Shown here piece after piece: positions 6,177-10,962 of a stretch of DNA of 10,962 bases (position 1 is the stretch's first letter; every line of letters begins with the position of its first letter). The notes beneath the pieces were generated by a model. It did not search any database, had not been told where the DNA came from, and worked only from the letters and a program-made list of their open reading frames with translations. The stretch comes from Deltaproteobacteria bacterium. Lineage in GTDB: Bacteria; Myxococcota; Polyangia; Polyangiales; B10-G4. Made by a program: the position numbers and the translations under genes. Where the stretch lies: contig JAFDCW010000061.1 in NCBI GenBank assembly GCA_019312705.1, positions 1 to 10,962 on the forward strand, in the 5' to 3' direction.

Positions 6177-6821
6177 TCAGACGGCAACGGTCGGCGCGTG
6201 CGCCGCGCATACGAACCGCTCGCCGTCGGCGACGCCGACCGCAGCGGTGCAGAGCGCCCCGGCCGGTGCGGTGATCACCCAGTCGCCGACATTCTGGATG
6301 CTGCGCCGTTCGACGGTCTCGGTAGCGACGACTTCGTCGGAGTTCGCGGCCGTCACCATCACTCGCAGTCGGACTTCGCCCTTGCCGCCGAGGATGCGTC
6401 GGGCCCGGTCGAGGGCCTCGACCGAGACCTGCCACGATAGGAGGAGGCGGTTCTTGCCCGCGGCGACCGCGACTACCGGGGCATCTTGGTCCACGTCGGC
6501 TCCCTCCCCGCCGGCAGGCACGGTGTTCCGCAAGGCGTCGGCTTCGGACCGAAGTCCTCGGTCATCGGGGTGGGCCTCGACGAGGTGGTCGTAGATCGCG
6601 AGGGCCCGGTCCCGGTGTCCTTGGGCGACGAGCAGTCCCGCCATGGTTCGCGTGGGGATCGGCTCCCGGTCGGTCGGGGGGGCGGCATCCTTGGCCGCAG
6701 GCGGGGTCACGGACCCGGCGCCGAAGGCCGCGTCGACCACCTTATCGACCACCTTGCCCAGCAATGCCCGCGCCGTCCCGAAGGCCCCTCGTCGTTCGTC
6801 GTCGTTCACAGCCATTGCCAT
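6177..6821 (-). CDS. TPR motif plus DUF4912-like domain protein
   Basis: This 214-residue protein appears cytoplasmic. Residues 55-100 carry a TPR-like helical pair (M-A-G-L-L-V-A-Q-G-H-R-D-R-A-L-A-I-Y then P-D-D). Residues 115-214 resemble DUF4912: an L-L-L-S-W-Q-V strand, a helix, a basic strand (V-R-L-R-V-M-V), then G-D-W-V-I-T-A-P and an A-A-V-G-V ... D-G-E-R-F-V segment. DUF4912 has no established function, and the assignment is by pattern only. The start overlaps the 3' end of ribF by 16 bp (ATG 6821) or 10 bp (ATG 6815); GGGA suits either, with the second better spaced. It is probably translated by coupling with ribF from the same transcript. Whether it has anything to do with flavins is unknown. 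Confidence 0.82.
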   Translation of the reverse strand: MAMAVNDDERRGAFGTARALLGKVVDKVVDAAFGAGSVTPPAAKDAAPPTDREPIPTRTMAGLLVAQGHRDRALAIYDHLVEAHPDDRGLRSEADALRNTVPAGGEGADVDQDAPVVAVAAGKNRLLLSWQVSVEALDRARRILGGKGEVRLRVMVTAANSDEVVATETVERRSIQNVGDWVITAPAGALCTAAVGVADGERFVCAAHAPTVAV

Positions 6822-7765
6822 TGTTCCCGATCTTGGTTTCCGAGGAGCTCTCGGGCTGCATCGGCGTCTCGGCCGATTTGGGCGACGAGGGCTTCGAAGT
6901 CCTCGAATTTCTGCTCGCCTCGAAGCCGCGCGACGAAGCCGATCCGGAGGGTATGGTCGTAGAGGTCGCCTTCGAAATCCAAGAGGTGCACTTCGACCGA
7001 ACGCCCCGCCGCGAAGGTGGGGCGCACCCCGAGGTTGGCCACGCCGCGTAGCAGAGGGCCGGTGTCGATGGCCTCGGCTGGGGCCCCGGCGACGATGCGC
7101 TTGGCGACGACGGCATAGACACCGTCGGCTGGAATGGTGACCGCCTCGCACTCGAGGTTCGCCGTCGGGAAGCCGATGGTGCGCCCGCGATGGTCACCAT
7201 GAACGACGCGCCCGGTGACGTCCGGGACCCGGCCGAGGAGGGTAGTCGCCAGGCCCACGTCTCCTGCTCCGAGGCATGAGCGAATGCGGGTCGACGAAAC
7301 CCGGGCGCCATCGACTTCGAGGGGTGGGGCCGTTTGCACGTCGAAGCCGAAGCGACTTCCGAGGGCTGCGAGCATCTCTCCGTCCCCGGCGCGGTTCTTT
7401 CCGAAGCGGAAATCCGGACCGATGATGATGGACTTCGCGCCGAGCTCCTGGACCAGTACCTGCTCGACGAACTCCTGTGGCGTCTGGTTCGCAAAGGCCC
7501 GGTCGAAATGCTGCCGGTGCACGCGGTCCGCGCCGAGGGCGAGGAGGAGCTCTGTTCGCCGGGTAGCCGTAGTCAGGGACCCAGGGTCGCGCTCCGGGGC
7601 GAGGACTGTGCTGGGGTGGGGATCGAAGAACATGGCCACCATCGCCAGGCCCGGCTCCTCACCGTGCTCTCGGGCGCGGCGTCGACCGGCGGCTAGCAGC
7701 TCGCGGTGCCCGAGGTGCACGCCATCGTGGTTGCCGGGCACGACGACGGATGGCTTCGCACTCAT
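6806..7765 (-). CDS. ribF: Bifunctional riboflavin kinase / FMN adenylyltransferase
   Basis: This 319-residue protein has the usual RibF length and two domains. The N-terminal FMN adenylyltransferase domain has the nucleotidyltransferase H-x-G-H at His17-His20 (GNHDGVHLGH; family members usually have Phe where His13 is), GPDFRFG at 116-122 and SSTRIR at 157-162. The C-terminal riboflavin kinase domain has GDHRGRTIGFPTANL (190-204, with the PTAN ATP/Mg loop), Glu258 in V-E-V-H as the probable catalytic base, and FEGDLYD (264-270). It converts riboflavin to FMN and FAD in the cytoplasm. The start is firm: an in-frame TAA lies four codons upstream, and the HxGH motif prevents a later start. No Shine-Dalgarno is visible. 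The next gene overlaps its 3' end. Confidence 0.96.
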   Translation of the reverse strand: MSAKPSVVVPGNHDGVHLGHRELLAAGRRRAREHGEEPGLAMVAMFFDPHPSTVLAPERDPGSLTTATRRTELLLALGADRVHRQHFDRAFANQTPQEFVEQVLVQELGAKSIIIGPDFRFGKNRAGDGEMLAALGSRFGFDVQTAPPLEVDGARVSSTRIRSCLGAGDVGLATTLLGRVPDVTGRVVHGDHRGRTIGFPTANLECEAVTIPADGVYAVVAKRIVAGAPAEAIDTGPLLRGVANLGVRPTFAAGRSVEVHLLDFEGDLYDHTLRIGFVARLRGEQKFEDFEALVAQIGRDADAARELLGNQDREQWQWL

Positions 7766-7773
7766 CGGCGTCG

Positions 7774-7801
7774 ATTATCCATCGGCGGCCCCGGCTGGCA
7801 A
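7774..7801 (-). promoter_or_regulatory. Strong promoter giving near-leaderless ribF mRNA
   Basis: On the minus strand, TTGCCA (-35, 7796-7801) and GATAAT (-10, 7774-7779) are separated by 16 bp, each matching 5 of 6 consensus bases. Transcription is predicted near 7767, two bases before the ribF ATG (7765), so the mRNA would have almost no leader. This agrees with the absence of a ribosome-binding site. Confidence 0.65.
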
Positions 7802-7857
7802 CCCGGCGGTTGGATCAAAGTGCCGATTTCGCGCCGCCTTGCGGGGTGGGGCCGCCG

Positions 7858-8526
7858 ATGGCAAAATTGACTTCGATGGCGTGGTTGTTTGTCGCCGTCG
7901 CCTGTGGGGCGGCTTTTGGCCTGTTTTACTGGGCTCACCTTCGGGTCAGCGCCGGGCGTCCTTTGCGCGATACGGCCCGAGGGCGAACCGTCGCCGAACT
8001 CACAGCGGGCCGTTTCCGCGTCGTCGGCAAGATCGTGCCCCTCGAGACGTCACCCTCCCGCATCGACGAGAGCGCTTGTGTATTCATCGAGCGCGCCGTC
8101 TATCGCACCGTCGGCTCCGAGCTCGTGCCCTTCCTCAAGCAGGTCTCCCACGTAATCCATGGTCATCCGTTTCTCGTCGATGACGGTACTGGGCAGGTGC
8201 TCGTCGACCCCCGGGGTGCCATCGTCGACGCCTTGACCCACACCGAAGACGAGGGGCTGCTTGCCGAGAGACGCCTCCGGGTCGGCGAGGAGGTCGAGGT
8301 CATCGCGCGCTTTTCGCCGCGCGAAGCCGAGTCTGGCGGTGGCCCCTACCGGGCCCTGGCCCTCGCCTGGGAGGCAGTCGATGATGACGGGCTACCACCC
8401 CAGGTGGGTTACCGAGCCGTGCCCCTGTCGTTTCACCTCGTCGATGAGACCACGACCTTCCTGCGCGGCCTCGGGGCGGTGCTCATGCTCTCAGCGGCAT
8501 CCCTCGTCCTCGCGACGCTCTTCTAA
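7858..8526 (+). CDS. GIDE-like two-helix membrane protein
   Basis: This 222-residue protein has a membrane helix at each end (about 7-28 and 200-221) around a soluble region of about 170 residues. Within it, residues 52-125 resemble the GIDE domain known from the mitochondrial E3 ligase MULAN and from uncharacterised bacterial proteins: G-K-I-V-P-L-E, a conserved-looking Cys74 in E-S-A-C-V-F, then H-P-F-L-V-D-D-G-T-G-Q-V-L-V-D-P-R-G. Helix-GIDE-helix is also the MULAN topology, but there is no RING domain, so ubiquitin ligase activity is not implied. The function of bacterial GIDE proteins is not established. The start at 7858 has a G-rich GGGGTGGGG 6-8 nt upstream; the in-frame extension to 7750 overlaps ribF and its promoter. 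It is divergent from ribF. Confidence 0.85.
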   Translation: MAKLTSMAWLFVAVACGAAFGLFYWAHLRVSAGRPLRDTARGRTVAELTAGRFRVVGKIVPLETSPSRIDESACVFIERAVYRTVGSELVPFLKQVSHVIHGHPFLVDDGTGQVLVDPRGAIVDALTHTEDEGLLAERRLRVGEEVEVIARFSPREAESGGGPYRALALAWEAVDDDGLPPQVGYRAVPLSFHLVDETTTFLRGLGAVLMLSAASLVLATLF

Positions 8527-8666
8527 ACAGTGCCTCCTGGAGCGCGATCCACGGCGCGATCTGGCCTCGCTTTCTGCGCTGCCTGCTCACCTATAAAGAT
8601 AGGCTCCGCGGGCTGCTCGAAACCGAGACCACCTCGCTTGTGTCTCACGCTCCAGGAGGCACTGTT
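8526..8666. repeat. 141-bp element closed by a perfect 19-bp inverted repeat
   Basis: AACAGTGCCTCCTGGAGCG (8526-8544) is the exact reverse complement of 8648-8666. The 103 bp between hold three smaller hairpins: CCTAT/ATAGG around AAAG (8590-8603), CTCG/CGAG around AAAC (8616-8627), and GAGA-C-CAC/GTGTCTC (8625-8646, one bulge); the last two overlap by three bases. The left arm starts on the last base of the GIDE-like gene's TAA. There is no T run after it and no clear target-site duplication. It could be a MITE-like or REP-like element, or a structured RNA. Confidence 0.85.
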
Positions 8667-8668
8667 GT

Positions 8669-8684
8669 GCGCCGCTATCGGCGC
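8669..8684. other. Perfect GC hairpin next to the inverted-repeat element
   Basis: GCGCCG and CGGCGC pair around a CTAT loop, two bases after the right arm of the 19-bp inverted repeat. The rest of the gap up to 8769 shows no convincing promoter; GCCG-ATCG-CGGC near 8703-8714 is a weaker palindrome. No T run follows. It may be part of the same structured region, or the end of the upstream transcript. Confidence 0.4.
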
Positions 8685-8769
8685 GAGATCGCGCGGCATT
8701 CAAGCCGATCGCGGCTCTGACCTATCCCCGCCCGGCCATTCAGTTTACACCGGTAGGGCTTTGCCTCTC

Positions 8770-10815
8770 ATGCGACCTGCGGCACTGTTTAATCGGCTCA
8801 TGGTGGCCTTCGCGTCCGCGGTCCTCGTGGCAGCGCTTTTGCTGCCCGGTTCCGTTGGCGCCCAGTGGCCGTTGCCGACGGGGCCCCGGGCTCGGGCCGG
8901 CCTCGATGACGGCGATGCCTCCGTGCGCGCTGCCGCGGCGAGGACCCTCGGCTACTACGGCGCCCCTCGGGCCGCCGTCGATGCCCTCGTCGCTGCGCTG
9001 CCCACCGAGCGTGACGTGGTCGTCCGGCGCTCCATGATTTCGGCCCTCGCCCGGCGCGGTGAGCCCTCGGCCGTGCCCGCCCTCATCGAGGCCCTCGCCG
9101 CGGCGGGTACCTCGAACCGCGCCCTCGCGGCCCACGCCCTCGGGAGCTTTCCGACGGAAGCCACGGTACGTGCGCTGACCGAGGCCCTCGAGGACGAAGA
9201 GGTCGAGGGCGCCGCGCGGCGGTCCCTCGTTCGCCTCGGTCCCCGGGCCGTGCCGCACCTGATCCTCGAGGTTCGCGAGCGGCCCGCTTCGAGGGCCGCG
9301 GTGGTGGTCCTCGGAGAAGTGCGCGATCAGCGCGCGGTGCCAGCGTTGGTCGGCCTGCTTTCCGACGAGCGGGTTTCGGTGCGGGTCGCCACCCTCACCG
9401 CCCTCACGACCATGGGGGCGGAGCGGGCTGGGCCCTCCATCGTCGGTCTCCTCGACGACGAGTCCCTCGAGGTGCGCCTCGCCGCGATCACGGCCCTCGG
9501 CGTTTTGGGCGGGCCCCCCCACGTCGACCTCCTCGCCGCGCTCATCGCGCAAGACGGTCAAGACGGTCAAGACGGACAAGATGTCGTGCTGGTGCAACGG
9601 GCGGCTCTCCAGGCCCTCGTGACGCTCTCCCCGGATCGGGCGGTAGCCCACCTCGAGCGTCTCGCGGCTGACGGAAACCCCGAACTCGGCCCCCTCGCCG
9701 TGGATCTCGTCCTGGGCCTGCGCACGGCCGGAGCCGCGCCTCTCTTGCACGGCTTACTCACCGAGGGCAGTCGCTCCGAGGAGGCGGCCAGCGCCCTCGC
9801 GGAGCTCGAGGGGGGGGCGGGGCTCGCGGTCCTGGTGCACGCGGCCCACGGGCAACCTCCCGAGAGCGGGGTACTTCGGGCTGTCGCCGTGTGCCTGCGC
9901 CGCTACGCCCGCACCGTCGAGGACCACGTCGCTTCCGCGGGGTACCGGGCCCTCGCAGCTCGTGGCGGGAACCGGGCCCTCCTGTTGCGCGCTATCGCCC
10001 ACGACGACTCGGTTCATGAACTCCTCGTCCCGCGCCTCGGCTCCGATGTACCAGGGGACCGGGCCGTCGCCGCCCTCGCCGCCGAGGTGCATCCTTCGCC
10101 CGCCCTTGCAGAGGCTCTGATGGCGGCCCTCGCGGACGAGGAGGACGCCGAGGCATTTCGCCGCATCGCGGGCGCGCTGCTGATGCACGGAGCTTCGGTC
10201 GACCGCCTGGATCGCCTCGGCCAGTTGGGACGCCTGACGCTTCGCTTCGAAGACACCGACGTAGCCCCCGAGGCGATGCTGCTCGCCGCCGACGCCTACG
10301 GTGATGCAGACCGTTGGACGCAACGGCGCCTCGGTCGTGCCCTTCGGCGCGCGCTGCGCTCACCCGACCCCCGAGTCCGCACCGGCGCCGCCTGGGCGTT
10401 GGCGCGGGCCGGTGATACCGGCGCCCGGCGTGCCCTCGCCGCTGCCCTCGACGACCCAGCCCAGGAGGTCCGCCACGGCGCGGCCCGGGCTCTGTCGTCC
10501 CTCGGGGCTGGGAATGTGGCGGCGGCCGTCATGCGGCGTTACCGAGTTGAAGAGGATGAGCACGTGGCCCAGGCCCTGCTCGATGTCGTCCGGACCCGGC
10601 GGGCTTTCCCTGCCCACGGCCTCCTTGGGGACCAGGTCTTGCGCATTCGGATCGTACCCAGTGGAGGCATCATGTCGGGCGGCATTCCCGTGGACGTCGT
10701 GCTTCCAGATGGTCGCTATTTGCGAATGAGAACGCTCTCGACCGGGGAACTCTTGCTCGTCGACCTTCCCGCCGGCACGGCCGACGTGCGCGTGCGCGTC
10801 GGTGATGCCCCTTGA
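8770..10815 (+). CDS. Exported HEAT-repeat protein
   Basis: This 681-residue protein has an N-terminal signal or anchor (residues 1-31; V-G-A before Gln32 is a possible cleavage site). From about 42 to 605 it is an array of roughly 30-residue HEAT or PBS-lyase-like repeats, recognised by recurring S-V-R-x-A-A-x-x-x-L-G and A-V-P-A-L-x-x-x-L patterns, clearest at 50-260 and 515-600. Residues 620-680 are a small beta-rich domain (V-D-V-V-L-P-D-G-R, then L-P-A-G-T-A-D-V-R-V). Such solenoids are protein-binding scaffolds; there are no catalytic residues, and the partner is unknown. A Q-D-G tandem lies at 261-271. ATG 8770 gives the best signal peptide (GGTAGGG lies somewhat far upstream); ATG 8800 is possible. 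The frame also stays open upstream to 8530, but that stretch is not export-like. A lipoprotein gene follows after 33 bp. Confidence 0.9.
   Translation: MRPAALFNRLMVAFASAVLVAALLLPGSVGAQWPLPTGPRARAGLDDGDASVRAAAARTLGYYGAPRAAVDALVAALPTERDVVVRRSMISALARRGEPSAVPALIEALAAAGTSNRALAAHALGSFPTEATVRALTEALEDEEVEGAARRSLVRLGPRAVPHLILEVRERPASRAAVVVLGEVRDQRAVPALVGLLSDERVSVRVATLTALTTMGAERAGPSIVGLLDDESLEVRLAAITALGVLGGPPHVDLLAALIAQDGQDGQDGQDVVLVQRAALQALVTLSPDRAVAHLERLAADGNPELGPLAVDLVLGLRTAGAAPLLHGLLTEGSRSEEAASALAELEGGAGLAVLVHAAHGQPPESGVLRAVAVCLRRYARTVEDHVASAGYRALAARGGNRALLLRAIAHDDSVHELLVPRLGSDVPGDRAVAALAAEVHPSPALAEALMAALADEEDAEAFRRIAGALLMHGASVDRLDRLGQLGRLTLRFEDTDVAPEAMLLAADAYGDADRWTQRRLGRALRRALRSPDPRVRTGAAWALARAGDTGARRALAAALDDPAQEVRHGAARALSSLGAGNVAAAVMRRYRVEEDEHVAQALLDVVRTRRAFPAHGLLGDQVLRIRIVPSGGIMSGGIPVDVVLPDGRYLRMRTLSTGELLLVDLPAGTADVRVRVGDAP
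9550..9582 (+). repeat. In-frame 9-bp tandem repeat in the HEAT gene
   Basis: CAAGACGGT occurs twice perfectly, then once as CAAGACGGA and once partially (CAAGAT). Each unit is exactly three codons and encodes Gln-Asp-Gly, giving QDGQDGQDGQD between two HEAT repeats. Change in unit number would lengthen or shorten the loop without shifting the frame. Confidence 0.9.
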
Positions 10816-10848
10816 CCTCACGGCGAGTGAAAAGCAGAGTGGAACACC

Positions 10849-10962
10849 GTGCGCCGCCTCTTGCCCGTCGGTTCCTTTCTGGCTCTCGCGATCGCCCTGG
10901 CGATGACGGCGAGTGCCTGCGGCAATCCCGATCGCACAGAGTTGCTGTCCGTCTATGAGGCC
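10849..10962 (+). CDS. Putative lipoprotein, N-terminal fragment
   Basis: The first 38 residues of a protein that runs off the right edge. It starts at GTG 10849, with AGAGTGGA about 7 nt upstream. The sequence has two arginines, a hydrophobic core and A-S-A-C ending at Cys24, followed by G-N-P-D: a lipoprotein signal without Asp at position +2. It lies 33 bp after the HEAT-repeat gene on the same strand, so the two are probably co-transcribed and may act together outside the cytoplasm. Function cannot be inferred from this fragment. Confidence 0.72.
   Translation, partial: MRRLLPVGSFLALAIALAMTASACGNPDRTELLSVYEA

Noticed and set aside
8526..8666. Integron attC site
   Set aside because: The outer bases do not match the RYYYAAC and GTTRRRY core sites, and there is no integrase or cassette array nearby.
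8526..8666. Ordinary terminator of the GIDE-like gene
   Set aside because: The arms are separated by 103 bp and no T run follows the right arm.
8554..8694. Second inverted repeat GCGCGATCT / AGATCGCGC interleaved with the 19-bp repeat
   Set aside because: The arms are only nine bases, the motif is common in GC-rich DNA, and pairing would cross the stronger repeat. A pseudoknot cannot be supported by sequence alone.
8530..8769. Extension of the HEAT protein frame upstream to 8530
   Set aside because: It runs through the perfect inverted repeat and its hairpins, has no ribosome-binding site, and would bury the signal peptide.
8740..9750. Long open frame on the minus strand opposite the HEAT gene
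   Set aside because: Its sequence is low-complexity, Gly/Arg/Glu/His-rich and shows no domain. It is the usual mirror of a high-GC gene with a strong codon pattern.
1..10962. CRISPR array, toxin-antitoxin pair or phage defence system
   Set aside because: No spaced direct repeats of CRISPR type, no Cas or nuclease motifs and no small two-gene toxin-antitoxin arrangement were seen.

Overview
The window is high-GC DNA with densely packed genes. It is rich in putative lipoproteins, envelope proteins, HEAT/TPR scaffolds and a PilZ protein. That mix, together with strong use of CTC for leucine in several genes, fits a Myxococcota-like (former deltaproteobacterial) chromosome. This assignment is inference: no rRNA or species marker is present.

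Layout. (1) Positions 13-564 hold an orphan lipoprotein. (2) Positions ~579-1713 are an IS200-like element. Its REP-associated (RAYT-type) Y1 transposase, on the minus strand, lies between near-perfect 30-bp inverted ends, with an extra tandem copy of the terminal motif at the right end. (3) A conserved-type hypothetical protein beginning Met-Cys-Cys follows on the minus strand (1780-2583). (4) tRNA-Ala(GGC) at 2705-2777 has its own strong promoter and is followed by one strong and one probable terminator. (5) A four-gene plus-strand block (2919-6091) encodes a lipoprotein/PDZ/NuoH-like polytopic fusion, a small lipoprotein, an exported protein faintly like TolC-family proteins, and a PilZ protein with an intact c-di-GMP motif. 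The last three overlap by ATGA. (6) A minus-strand pair, ribF and a TPR plus DUF4912-like protein, runs toward the block from a strong promoter that would give an almost leaderless ribF mRNA. (7) Divergent from ribF is a GIDE-like two-helix membrane protein (7858-8526). A 141-bp element closed by a perfect 19-bp inverted repeat starts at the last base of its stop codon. (8) A secreted HEAT-repeat protein (8770-10815) and the start of another lipoprotein (10849 onward) end the window.

How it fits together. Only riboflavin/FMN synthesis (ribF) and tRNA-Ala are assignable to core metabolism. The most unusual item is the 2919-6091 block. There a degenerate relative of the complex I membrane subunit NuoH has been joined to a lipidated or exported TIG/PDZ-like sensor region and is co-transcribed with envelope proteins and a putative c-di-GMP receptor. 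I see no complex I catalytic genes nearby, so a non-respiratory envelope role is more likely. No CRISPR array, rRNA, integrase or phage module is visible.
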